Shown here: in pieces, positions 11,399-22,652 of the stretch
Numbering within the stretch: position 1 is the stretch's first letter
Layout: every line of letters begins with the position of its first letter
NCBI GenBank assembly: GCA_030844895.1
Contig: CM061226.1
Span: 98,307,292-98,371,291, forward strand
Direction of reading: 5' to 3'
Length of the DNA stretch: 64,000 nt
Source of the DNA: Ambrosia x helenae
Lineage: Eukaryota > Streptophyta > Magnoliopsida > Asterales > Asteraceae
Program-made: the position numbers and the translations under genes
The notes under the pieces: generated by a model
What the model was told of the DNA's origin: nothing
What the model saw: only the letters and a program-made list of their open reading frames with translations
Database searches by the model: none

Positions 11399-11412
11399 AG
11401 TCCCCCCAGTCC
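11399..11412 (-). promoter_or_regulatory. Tat-1 polypurine tract
   Basis: On the minus strand this reads GGACTGGGGGGACT directly next to the 3' LTR, where the plus-strand DNA primer is made. Tat-2 has a similar GACTGGGGGACA at its own 3' LTR. Confidence 0.8.
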
Positions 11413-11977
11413 AGTGTGTCTCTTATCTAAGAAGTAATGATGAGATGTGAGGGACGCTGGACTTATTAAATGTGTGCTTTTATATGCGGTCTTTCCTGTG
11501 CTCTTGTCTTGCGTGCATATGTTAGGCCAGTTGTTCCGTGTTGCGGAATTCATATGCGGAGAACGGGTGATGAGAATTTACGTCAACTTTCCGCAGGAGA
11601 TAGGACATGTCAGTTGTTTTATGTGGACAGTTGTCAGTTCCCCCATGTATTTGAAAACTTGTGGTCCATATGGCGAGTGGGTATGACGTGACCTGTTGCA
11701 GTTGGGACGTGTGCAGGCACGTTGAGCGGCGGTTGTCAGGCGAGTGGGCGCGTGAGGCGCGTGTGACGTCCGTTTGTCTTCAGGTGGACACGTGTCGCTT
11801 CCCTATTAGGCTCATCCCCGAAAAGCCTGCCCATTCTTCTGAGTATGACGTCAGGCGTATTAATCACAAAGCCTAAATATTGGATTTTAATTGTGGCTTT
11901 TCCCATTTCCAACTATTTCAAAATTTGAATCCTCTCTTCAACGTCTCTGCTTCCCCAACACCATTATTTCTGTAATT

Positions 11978-14900
11978 ATGTCTCAAGAATCACAAGATGT
12001 TCAAGAGTCCAGCAAGACGTCAGATTCTGTCAAAGATCTGGGGAAAGAGTCATCAAAAAGTATAGAGGCTACCACTATTAAGTGGGACAAAGCCTCATAT
12101 TTGACTTTCCTTGACCAGTATGGTATCTTGCCTGAATGGGAGCCAGAACTTCCGGCCGAGGGGAAAACTGCCTTAAAAGCTCCCCCTGGTAAAATAGCAT
12201 TGTATGTTGCAACATTTACTAAATGTTGCTTCCGTCTGCCGGCCACTAAGTTTGTTGTGGATGTTTTGTTGAAGTATGGCGTTCATCCTACACAGTTAAC
12301 CCTTTATGGATGGTGCCGGATACTGCACTTTGAGGCCACTTGCCGAGCGTTGGAAATTGAAGCTACGTTTGAGAGGTTGAACGTATTTTATGTTCTTGAA
12401 GCAGCACGTGGTGGTAGCGGTTGGTATAGCTTAGGCATTCGCCGGAAAGTTAAACAACTTGTATCAGAGAAGGTGAAGTCCATGTATGAATGGAAGGATA
12501 AATTCTTCTATGTCAACCATGGTGTCATTCCTGCGCCTTTTCAATGGATGGTGTTAGGCCTAAAGGAGAAGATAGCTGAATTCCCTCCTATGGCAGGATT
12601 TAAAGATCAAGATTGGTATAAGACACTGTGTGATCATGCTACTCCCTTGATGATGGACGAATGTCCAGAGAGTGTTTTGAATTTGCTGGGGATCAGTCTT
12701 ATCTGCCCTGAGGGTCATGACCCAAATCCTCCAAAAGGTATTGAAGTCATACCTGCTTTGTTGTTTATATTCTTTCTTGTATTATTGTTCATGTGTTTCC
12801 TGTATGTCCAGATGTTACCCTGTTTCAATTGTTTGCCAAGCGTCGTGAAGCGAAGGTGTTGTACACTCCAGCTGTCGCAGGTGCGCCACGTTTGTCTGAG
12901 AGAACAAGTGAGAATTTTTTGTTTCCCAATCTAGTGGATCCTCCGAAGCAATATGTCCGAACAGGTTGTGAACTTTACCCATTTCTTTTATTATGGTTAG
13001 TTTTCTTTTTTGTGCGCGAAGGAAGCGCAGTAGGTACGCGTCCTGCGTACTGATTTAGCGCATTCTTCGTGGTAGGTGCGGGTATACAACTCCGCAGAAA
13101 AGCCATAAGTGATGTTGAGGAAGTTACTTCGGAGCGCAAGGAGTCCTTTGGTTAGTTCTTATAACTTCTGAATTCATTCCTCACGCATAGTTTAATTTTA
13201 TACAGATGTGGTTTTCGCGCCAGGCACCGGTACGTCAAGGAAGCGCGCTGTGGCAAGCAAGAGAACCAAACCACCTACTGCTCCCATCATTGTTGAAGAG
13301 GTTGATGAAGAGTTGACGGAGTCTGACACGGAATTAGAGCATAAACGCGCTAGGCGTTCTTCTCCTGTCCGCCAGTAAGATGATATTGCTGAAGATTTGT
13401 ATCAGCAAAGGGTCGCCGAGTTGAATCAGAAACAGGTTCAAATTCCTCAGTCTTCAGTTGGACATCTAGAGACGACCCGACCGGAACCTATTTCCGCAGT
13501 TCCGGTGAATGTTTTCAAACCACTGACTTGGCCGACCACTGACAAGCTAGAGATTCCTGTTAAACCTCCACCCGTGCGCGAGAATCTGCCAATGAAAACA
13601 CTGAGGCATCTGTCTGGTACTCATATTCTTGTGTCACTCTTTATATATTTTGTGATAAATCCGTTGAAATACCGTGAACAACATTTTATGTAGGGCAACA
13701 TCCTTTTGCAGAGTCTCGGAAGAAGCATCCACCTTTGGTGTTGAAGAAAGTATCCTTGCCTGACCAGCCTGCCGATGTGACCGCGCAGGTGACAATGGAT
13801 ACAACTGAGACAATTGTGGAGGAGAATTTGTTATCACAGGCTGAGCTAATCCCGGATGATTTGGTTGTTGACGTAGAGAAGGATGTTGGGAAGGGGGTGG
13901 ATGAGTCTGAAACTCCTAATCTGAGTATAGAGTGCCCTGATTCGTTGTTGAAGCAAGCGCATGAGCTGAGTTCATCGCAAGGGTTTGAGGCTGCACTTGA
14001 AAGTGAGAAAAAAGATGAAGTTATTGGTGAGAATCCATCCGGCTTCAAGCGCACAGTGGTGGACTCTACTGTGATTTACACTGATGCTTCTGCAAGTGTT
14101 TGTGGTAATTCCGGTCATCAGCGGAGAATGCCCTCATCGCGTCAAGCGGATTCATCGAGACCATATCAACCGCGCTGGGACATCCTTGACACAAATCGAT
14201 TTACGAATGCGCTTGATGCGCGGGAGTTTGTCATGCTGTCTGTTCCTCCTGCTGAGCGCGATTACCAAGATAGTGTCGACCGACGTTCTCTATTCATTGA
14301 TATGGCAATGAACCTTTCATTGGGTGTTAGCGGCCTCGGATATCTTATTAGGCGTGAAAATGAGTTTCAACGGGATTACCAGAATTTGAAGGATTCGGAA
14401 GCCGCGTTGTTGGGGCGCGAAGAAGAGTTTCAGCGCGCCCGTCATGAGATCCGGGCAGAGATTGAGCATCACCAGAAAGTTGCCCGTGATGCTGTTGAGG
14501 AGATGGAGAAGGTAAAGAAGGAGAAAGCCGAGGCCTCCCAGGCTTGGTCCGTTGCTTATAAGAGGACCAACCATGAAACCGAACTGTTGCGATCCACCAT
14601 TAAAGAGTTGAAGCTTGAAAATGCTCGCTTGAAGAAAGAGGTGGAGCAAAGTCAGACATCATATGGGGAGAAGCAAGCGGAACTTGCTGATGCTATTCAA
14701 AAATACAATGCTCAGCATGATGAACTCCTCAACGCGACTTCCTCCTTGTCTGATGCGGAGGCCAAAATAAAGGTCTTAGCTTTGGAAAACTCCCAGTACC
14801 AAGAAGAAAAAGCTCTGGCGGAGTCCTCTAGCACACAAGCAAAAATGGAGTTGGACAAAGTGCAGGCTTTGTTTGGACAAGCAACCGAAATGGCTGTTGC

Positions 14901-15457
14901 CGCTAATGAGAGGATCACGTGGTTGATGAGCGATGGAGTCGCTGGGGTAAGCTATAAGATCTCCCTTTTATATATTTGATTATTGACTTATGCAATTTGT
15001 TGATGTGTTATCTTTTGTTGTGCAGATATTTAAGCGCGTTTGGAACGATCCTGCGCTGACGGAGGTGATTGCCCGCATATCCAGTTCTTCGGTGAAGCAG
15101 AGAATCAAGCTTGGTTTCTCCGAAGGCTTTTGCCACCATGCAGATGGCAAAGAGAAAGAGGCCGGTCCGTACGAGAATGAGTCGCACGATGATGAATTAT
15201 TGAAGGCCTGTGATGATTACGAGCACCTGAAGTTCGAAGTCTTCGATTTGCTGGAGGCTTGTGCGAAGACTGATGATCCTGCGGGTGAGTTGCGCAACTA
15301 CTTTATCAAGTCTGACCGTCTTGGTGCGGAGCTTGCTGAGAAGGCGCAAATGGAAGAGACAGCCAAAGTAGGAGCAACTGATGGTCAGGCTGGAACATCC
15401 TCCGCTGCTGGTGACAAGAATGCTGAAGATATTTCGCAATATCTTAATCTTGGTTGA
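11978..15457 (+). pseudogene. Tat-1 large antisense gene: Transposase_28-type domain plus coiled coils, 6 exons, one internal stop
   Basis: Runs opposite to gag-pol. I can join six exons at GT-AG sites: 11978-12737, 12812-12964, 13076-13150, 13206-13616, 13694-14946 and 15026-15457. They total 3084 nt, exactly 1028 codons. The single defect is an in-frame TAA at 13376-13378. Four of the five introns are phase 1. The N-terminal region (about residues 30-250) resembles the plant Transposase_28 family (PF04195): LPEWEPELP, GKIALYVATFT, FRLPATKF, then WKDKFFYVN. The C-terminal half is charged and heptad-like (for example LKLENARLKKEVEQ), predicting coiled coil. The start is the ATG at 11978. The function of these proteins is unknown. 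The homologous gene in Tat-2 is at 32980-35726. It could be a captured host gene or an old element gene. Confidence 0.8.
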
Positions 15458-15705
15458 ACAATATGTTTATTTTCTTCACGTTTGTTCGTAATGTTGAACA
15501 GTTTATTTTTGAAACTTGGTGCCACGTGCTTTGTATTCTAATCATTTGCTGATGTCATCCTTACTTTTCGTCACCCAAGACTGACAAATGACCTCATGAT
15601 TGATGTGATGGTTATGCCGGCGATTGTCAGAATGACTTTCACGATTCTCTAGGGTAATTGAGTGGTTACCATTAATGGTAATTAATGGCCATACCCTCTC
15701 TCCTC

Positions 15706-15713
15706 TATATATA
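15706..15713 (+). promoter_or_regulatory. TATA box for the small Tat-1 antisense gene
   Basis: TATATATA in the context CTCCTCTATATATAGTAAG, 72 bases before the ATG at 15785. This fits a plant core promoter with a short 5' UTR. It lies between the two antisense genes, so the small gene appears to have its own promoter. Confidence 0.6.
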
Positions 15714-15784
15714 GTAAGTGTGTGCTTCATCTTCTTTAGTATTTCCTTTGTACTTTAAAAACTTATACCGTTCTTTCTGAAAAA

Positions 15785-16054
15785 ATGGCGGCAAGCTCCT
15801 CTAACAACAATCTTGGTGCTAAGGAGGGTTTAGCAATGCAGGGGATCATGAGGTTATCTCAACATCACGATCAGTCCTCCACAGATGCTCTTGATCGTCT
15901 GGCAGAATATTGTGCATATCTGTTGTCTCAAGAGGACATGCGTCCTGATAACTTGGACGATCAGGGTACTTCTGATGGGAAACCTTTGAAGATGAAGAAA
16001 TTATCCGAGCTAGGAGATGTGAAGAAGACTAAAACCAGGAAGGTTAGGGGTTGA
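15785..16054 (+). CDS. Tat-1 small antisense protein, 89 aa, unknown function
   Basis: An intact ORF antisense to pol, between the large antisense gene and the 3' end of pol (251 bases from the pol stop, tail to tail). The protein is Ser/Asn-rich at the start, then has a helical stretch (MQGIMRLSQHHDQ, DALDRLAEYCAYLL) and a basic tail (KKTKTRKVRG). The ORF at the same place in Tat-2 (32221-32654) shares the pattern G, L, QH, DAL, YA at similar spacing, so the two look like distant homologues. The Met at 15785 has an A-rich context and lies just after a TATA box. No known domain recognised. Confidence 0.65.
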   Translation: MAASSSNNNLGAKEGLAMQGIMRLSQHHDQSSTDALDRLAEYCAYLLSQEDMRPDNLDDQGTSDGKPLKMKKLSELGDVKKTKTRKVRG

Positions 16055-16305
16055 GGTGTCTTTTCAGTATGTTGAAGCCTATTGTGTATAAGTAAAGTCT
16101 TTTTTTGAAATTGTCGTTGAATCATCATGTATATGGGGTGTATTTTGTTTTTTGGTCACCCCCTTTTTTGTATATGTAACGGTAATCTACGTGTTAGCCG
16201 TGTAGGTTGTACTTGTTGATCAATGGCTTGTATGATAAATGCTTTTTTTGTAATATAAATGAAGTTGGACATGAAGTCCTTATTACAAAATCATGAAATA
16301 GTAGA

Positions 16306-19300
16306 TTACATGTAGCATATACGTAGTTGAGCTGCATTCCAAGTACGTGGTATTGGCGAACCATCTAGTCGTTCTAGGGCATACGCTCCTTTTCCCAATA
16401 CCTCTTGGATTTTGTAAGGTCCCTCCCAAGTTGGAGCAAGTTTCCCCGGTTTTTCCGCATTTGAAGCTTCATTATTGCGGAAAACAAAATCGCCAATGCG
16501 GAAAGCTTGTTCTTTGACCCGCGCATTGTAATATCTTTCCAGTTGTCTCTTGTATGAGGCTTCTCGGACATAGGCCAAATCTCTGCGTTCATCTAGAAAG
16601 TCTAGATTCATCCGCAGTTCTTTGTCATTATCAATTGTTTGCGCGAGTAATATTCTTGGGGACGGGTTTGTAACCTCTGTTGGGATAACCGCTTCAGTTC
16701 CATATGTTAGGCTGAACGGTGTTTCCCCGGTGCTTGTTTTGGAAAGCGTGCGGTGGGCCCAAAGGACATGGGGCAATTCATCTACCCACCCGCTGCGTCT
16801 TGTTCCCAGGTGTGTCTTAATGCCTTCAACAATACTTCTGTTTGCGCGCTCGACCTGGCCATTGCCTTGAGGATGCGCTACGGAAGTGAATATCTGTTTG
16901 ATTTTCATTGAGTGGAGCCATTCTTGTAAGTGTTGGTCCGCAAACTGCGTTCCGTTGTCGCTTACAATTTCCATCGGTAGACCGAATCTGCAAATGATAA
17001 ACTCCCAAATGAATTTCTTGATGTTTCGTCCGTCAAACGTGGCTAATGTCTTTGCTTCCACCCATTTAGTGAAGTAGTCAATGGCGACAACTAAGTACTT
17101 GACATTGCCTGGCGCTGTGGGAAAAGGTCCCACGAGATCTATGGCCCATTTTTGAAATGGCCATGCTGTGGTGACTGGTATCAAGTTGTTCTTTGGTCTA
17201 AGTGTTCTGGGCGCATGCCGCTGGCATGCGTCACATTTGCGCAGCTCTCTAACCGCATCGAGGTGCATTCTGGGCCAGAAGTATCCAGCATTCATAAGTT
17301 TGGCCACAACCATTCAAGGGCCTGCGTGTAATCCGCATGTGCCCTCGTGAATATCTTTTATTAAATATGTAGCTTCCGTGGAATCTACGCATTTGAGTAA
17401 CGGTCCGAGATAAGACCGCCGATATAAGATGCCGTCATTGATTTCGTAATGCAAGGCTTTGTGTTGTAGCTTCCATGCTTCCGCTTTGTTTGATGGGAGG
17501 ATGCCTTTAGTTAGAAAGGCCATGATCGGGGTGATCCAGGATTCTTTTCCAGTTTGAATCACGTTCACTTGTTTTGGCGGAACAGATGGTTTGGCCAGTA
17601 CCTCGACTCGTACATCTTTCGCCATGTGATCGAATGCGGTTGACGCCATTTTACTTAAGGCGTCCGCTGGCTTGTTTTGGCTTCTTTGGACGTGAGTGAC
17701 TTTGCAGTAGGGGAAACTATTCATCAGCTCTCTGGTATGTTGTAGATATAGGATCATGGATGGCTCTCTGGCCTCATATGTGCCATCAATGTGATTGGCA
17801 ACCAGCATTGAATCGACATGTTCTTCAATGTGTTGAGCACCCATCTTTTTGGCAATACGTAGGCCTGCGACCAGCGCTTCATATTCTGCCTCGTTATTGG
17901 TTGTTTGAAAGTCGAGCCGAATTGCATAGGTGTATTCTTTTCCTTCCGGGGTTATCAAGCGTAAGCCTGCGCCGACCCCTTCGTCATTGCAAGCACCGTC
18001 GGTGAATAACTTCCATTTCTGAGTTTCATCGGGCGTAGTCGAATTTGACGATGCTTCATTTACGCACTCTTTGACTTTGTCTGCCGGGACTTCCGCTATG
18101 AAATCCGCAAGGATCTGTCCTTTGCAGGAAGGTCTTGCTTTATATGAGATTGAGTGCTCACCCAGCTCTATTGCCCATTTTGCCAAGCGTCCGGAGAGTT
18201 CCGGTTTGCGCAGGATGTCGTTGATGCGGAAATCTGTGAGGACATTGATCAGGTGTCCTTGAAAATATTTGCGCAATCTTCGTGAGGCGTGGATTAACGC
18301 GAGAACCAGCTTTTCCATTGTTGAGTAGCGGGTTTCCGCGTCAAGCAGCATGCGGCTTACATAATAAATTGGGGTTTGTACCCCCTTTCGATCAACCATG
18401 AGCACTGCCCCTACTGCCTTGTCAGTGACGGACAGGTATAGGGTGAGTGGCTCTTTAGGTAGCGGAGCAGTAAGTGTTGGCAAGTTGCTCAAACATTTCT
18501 TCATGTCTTGAAACGCGGCTTCTGCCTCTTCCGTCCAGTGGAAGTTTGATTTCTTCAGACAATTCTTTAATGTGTCCACAAAGGGGAAAGATTTGGACGC
18601 GTAGTTTGACAGAAACCTGTTCAAAGCTACGAGTCGTCCCATCAGAGTTTGTACTTCCTTGACTGAAGATGGGGACGACATCCGCTCAATTGCCTGAACT
18701 TTATCTGGGTTGGGACGAAAACCATCTTTTGTGACAACGACTCCGAGGAATTTTCCTTCTTCCATCCCAAAGGAACATTTTCCCAAATTAACTTTCATCC
18801 GCACACTGCGCAACTGATCAAAGGTCTTCTGGATGTCAAGTAACATCTGGTCTTCTTCTCTGCTTTTGATCACCAATTCATCAACGTACACTTCTAAGTT
18901 TACACCGATTTGTTTTACAAATGTGGTGTCCATTAATCGTTGATATGTTGCCCTGCGTTCTTTAGCCCAAATGGCATCTTGGTGTAGCAGAAGGTACCCA
19001 TGTCTGTGCGAAATGCCGTCTTGTCTTTGTCTTCTTTGGCAATTTGAATTTGATGATAGCCCTTATAAGCATCCAGGAAGCATTTGAACCTGTAAGGTGC
19101 CAAAGAATCGATCTTTAGGTCGATTTCAGGCAATGGGTAACAATCTTTTGGACAGGCTTTGTTTAAGTCTTTATAATCGACACACATGCGCCATGTGTCG
19201 TTGGATTTTCCTACCATAACTGGGTTTGCCACCCAGGTTTGATATTTGCTTTTGCGCAGAATTCCGGCCTTCAAAAGTTCTGTCACTTGTTCATTCATCG

Positions 19301-21749
19301 CCTTTGTTTTCTCAGGCCCCATGTTGCGCTTTTTCTGGGCGATTGGCTTGGCATTTTTGTAGACGTTGAGCTTGTGCTCTGCGATGTGTCGCGGGACACC
19401 AACCATGGCTGATGGTTTGAAAGCGAAGATATCCATGTTCTTTGTTAACAACTGCTTTAAGTGAGTGCGAATGGGGTCAGAGATTTCATGGCCGATGACA
19501 ACTGTCTGTTCCGGGAATATAGGGTTAATGACCCATTTTTCCGGTTCGGTTCTGACAGTTGGTTTTGTTTGCTTTGAAGGCATCGGCGCTTCTGTTGCAT
19601 GACAAGTTTTGTTTCCGCAGATGAACGCAACTCCTGTTCGCGTCGGGAAACCTGCCATATGATGTGGCGTAGATGCATTGCAGTTGAAATTTGCCAACCC
19701 TTCTCGTCCCAGTAGGATATCATGTGAAGAGTTGACGGGGAGCACTATGAAGTCGCACGTTTCGGTGCGCGAATGCTTCCCGTCTGAGAGTGTTACTGGG
19801 AAAGTGAGCGTACCCAGTGGGTAGATTGTTTCATGGATGAAACCTGAGATTGGCTCTGTGGTTGGTATTATTCTTCTTTTGTCATCCTCGTCCAGCTGGT
19901 CGAAACATTGCTGGTACATGATATCAGTGCTGCTGCCATTATCCAAGAACATGTATCGTGTTCGATAATGGCCAACAACCCCTGTGATGATCAATGGAGC
20001 TGTGGAGGAAGCCCCACCCTTTACCTTTGGCATAATCACTTGCTCTTCCTTCCATGAATCATCTCTTGCTTCCATAAAGGTCCGCTTATGGCTTGCGTTT
20101 CTATGTGTCATGTTGCATGTATTGCGGGAAAGGCTATACACGTGATGTGCATTGAGATTGCGTATCTTTTTCTGAGAGGGCTCTCCTACTTCCGTGTTGT
20201 CCCTCTGTTTTCTTCTCATGTTCTTCACGAGGTGCGTTAATTGCCCTGACTTAATGGCGTTTTCAATTTCCATCTTCAAGCTGTAACAATTGTTTGTCAT
20301 ATGGCCGTGGTCTTCGTGATACTCGCAGTATTTTGATCTGTCCACGTTCCGCCTGTCACCACGGAGCTCTTGTGGTTTTGGAAATTGAATCTGTTCGGTT
20401 TTCAGCACCTCGGATGGTGTTTTGGACAGTGGCGTCCATTCGTAGTTCTTCTTTGAGTGTCCCTTATGGTCACGGGACCCTCTTGAACTCAGCATATGTC
20501 TTGCGTCTTGGGCGGAGGAATATTTTCCTTCCTCCGATGTGCCTGAGATTCTTGACCATACAAACTGTTTGCCTTTCCCTCTGTTGTTTGATGATTGATG
20601 GTGACTGCTACTTTGATGCGTATTTTTGTTGTGATGGAAAGATCGTTCGGAAGACGCATAAACTTTGGCAGCTTCGATTACTTCATCCCAAGCTTGTGGC
20701 ACACCGTCTTTACCGGTTAAACATTTCATCAGATCATCATTTCTTACCCCGTGTATGAATGTTGCGCGGGTAAGTTCTTCTCCGCATCCTAGTTGAAGGG
20801 CTTCCTTGTTGTACCTGATGATGTAATCCTCTAGGGATTCGTTCTCGTGGCGCGTACACAATAGAATGTGTGCCTTGTCTTTCTTGTGTTTGCGCAGATG
20901 TGTGAAGTGATTCTTGAATTTTCTTATTAAGTCATCGAAGTCCACCAGGCTTCCCACATGCAGGCTTTCATACCACACTCTGGCTGCCCCTGTCAATGTT
21001 TGTACAAACAAGTGACACCAGGCTTGGACCGGCCATAGCTTGGAGCTACCCGCACAGTCAAAAACATGCAAGTGATCGTCCGGATCGCGCAAACCATCAT
21101 ATTTCCCGATGGTGCTTGGTAGCTTGCATTCTTGGGGCATCGGTGCCAGTGCAATACGTGCACAAAATTTTGATCTTTTGGCGAAAGTCTTTGGTCTGTA
21201 TGGTTTGTAGAGGTCATCATCTTTGGGTGCCAGACTGCTGGCTACAGACTTGGGGTTCTGTTTCTTGTTGGAATCATGATGCACCTCATCTTCTGATTCG
21301 TAGCCGTCTGGTTCATCGTTCAGGTTGACGGGGTCCTGGCCATGAGTATTCTTACCACGGCCTCCACCACGTACTGCCTGACGAGATCCCTTAGCGTGAT
21401 GGCCACTTTTGTTTTTTTGAGGAGATTCTGAGTCCTCCTCGCTTGTGTCGAAACTTCACGTCTTTTGGACGTTGAGTTTTGCTTGATTCATAACCATTTT
21501 CTGATATTCAGCAATCGTTTTTGAATTTTGCTGAGCCAACCACTCGTCCGGGTCAACTGGAGATAGGTTGGCTTTCTTCTTTTTGCTTCCAGCAGATCCC
21601 CCCTTGTTTGGGTGGAACTGGAATGTCGAAGCCGGTTGCTTCTGAGCCACATTCTTTGTGATGGTATTTGGTGTGACATCTTGGATCTCATCGTTGATTG
21701 TGGCATCAACCTCAGCATTGTTGTTGTTTGTATCTTTTGAAAAAGCCAT
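16306..21749 (-). pseudogene. Tat-1 gag-pol polyprotein (nearly intact; two stops, one frameshift)
   Basis: Reads from ATG 21749 to the stop at 16306. Gag has the retrotransposon gag domain (ARVWYESL) and a zinc-knuckle-like CEYHEDHGHMTNNC. The protease motif LDNGSSTDI is at about 19921-19950. RT has CVDYKDLNKACPKD and MPFGLKNAG. Next come a Ty3-type RNase H, an archaeal-type RNase H (FTDGACND, NNEAEYEAL, VDSMLVANH, ADALSK) and an integrase with CDACQRHA, DYFTKWVEAKTLA and VSDNGTQFADQ. Lesions: TGA at 21456-21458 in gag, TGA at 17314-17316 before integrase, and a one-base deletion near 18952. The RT active-site box reads YVDE instead of YVDD (18877-18879). Both stops look like CGA to TGA changes. 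Probably not autonomous now. Confidence 0.93.
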
Positions 21750-21776
21750 GTTGCTAGTTTGAAAGATTTGTTAGAA

Positions 21777-21795
21777 CCGTAAGGGATGGCGCCAA
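21777..21795 (-). promoter_or_regulatory. Tat-1 primer binding site
   Basis: On the minus strand TTGGCGCCATCCCTTACGG starts directly after the 5' LTR. Tat-2 has TTGGCGCCATCCGTGGGA at the same place. I do not assign the tRNA. Confidence 0.75.
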
Positions 21796-22372
21796 TGAAG
21801 AAACAAATAGTCTCACCACCGATTAAGGATGATAAGATTATAAGTATCCACAGGGTTGATCCTTCACTAACAGCTACGGCTTGGAGATACCTGCAAACAA
21901 GAGTGAAAGTATGGGTGTGGAGACGACCACACAAGGTAGTTGTTTATGACAAAAATGGGGTGAATGGGGATACTATCAAGTGTGATAGCTCTCCAGGTCA
22001 GTAGAAAGTGTCCTCTCCTATTGGGGGTGTGACCCCTTTTATAGGAGAGTCCGTATGCCACCATTACCCAAGTCCTAACCGTGGTTAGGTTGTCTCCATC
22101 ACCCTTAATTATGTTAGTAAGGTGATATATGGAAAGCATAATTAATGGGAATAGTGGAACATGATACCGCCTCTAACGTCTAGTCAACGTGCTTGCTGCC
22201 TTGATTCATGCATGGCATTTGACCATGCATGACTTTTGCCTTGACCGAGACTTGACCATTGACCGGTCATTAATGAGCCTTGACCATATCTTTCGCGTAG
22301 CTTTTGTCCGCGCGGTAACGTTGTGTCGGGTTTGGGTATGCGGAATGGTGTATTCAGTACCCAATCCCATCA
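21796..22372 (-). repeat. Tat-1 5' LTR
   Basis: 577 bp, upstream LTR in element orientation, matching 10822-11398 with 6 substitutions by eye. Flanked by the primer site on the inside and ACACT (22373-22377) on the outside. Confidence 0.95.
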
Positions 22373-22390
22373 ACACTCGTATTCACAAAG

Positions 22391-22652
22391 GAAACGATAT
22401 CACCAAGTTAGGAGTGACATCCATACCTTGGTGATTAGTTTCACTCCTCTATATGTTATTTATCTTAGGAATATATCTTTGAGATAGGAGTGACATCCAC
22501 ACCTCAAAGAGTATTTCCTTCAAAAAGAAACTTAACCGCTAAGCTGGGAGTGATATCCTTAACTTAGTGTTGGTTTCATTCCACAATTGTTCCCAATTTT
22601 TGAAATACATCTCTGAGTTAGGAGTGAAATCCACATCTCAAGGATCTATTTC
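22391..22652 (+). repeat. Array of four tandem hairpins with a common 19-nt loop, in the family A leader
   Basis: Hairpins span 22391-22442, 22467-22519, 22527-22577 and 22602-22652. Inner stems are ATCACCAAG/CTTGGTGAT, TCTTTGAG/CTCAAAGA, CGCTAAG/CTTAGTG (one G-U) and TGAG/CTCA. Outer stems are GAAAC/GTTTC (hairpins 1 and 3), AGGAA/TTCCT (2) and GAAATA/TATTTC (4). All four apical loops are exactly 19 nt and share the core GGAGTGACATCC with small changes. Hairpins 1+2 and 3+4 look like two copies of one ~140-bp unit. Stem sequences differ while pairing is kept. The array lies between the family A primer site (10633) and a conserved leader block, with Tat-1 inserted in between. Confidence 0.75.

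Larger units (their letters stand above)
10822..22372 (-). mobile_element. Tat-1: complete Ty3/gypsy (Tat-lineage) retrotransposon, minus strand
   Basis: The element is 11,551 bp with two 577-bp LTRs (10822-11398 and 21796-22372) and a 5-bp target duplication ACACT (10817-10821 and 22373-22377). Read on the minus strand the order is LTR, primer site, gag, protease, RT, RNase H, second archaeal-type RNase H, integrase, antisense gene module, polypurine tract, LTR. The second RNase H and the antisense ORFs are typical of the Tat lineage. By eye the LTRs differ at 6 of 577 positions, about 1 percent, so the insertion is young. It sits inside the leader of the family A element whose primer site is at 10633. 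Confidence 0.95.

Noticed and set aside
10953..22139. Pairs of identical 70-90 codon ORFs at 10953-11165 and 21867-22139, and at 11215 and 22189
   Set aside because: They are the two copies of the Tat-1 LTR; identity comes from LTR duplication, not from a gene family.
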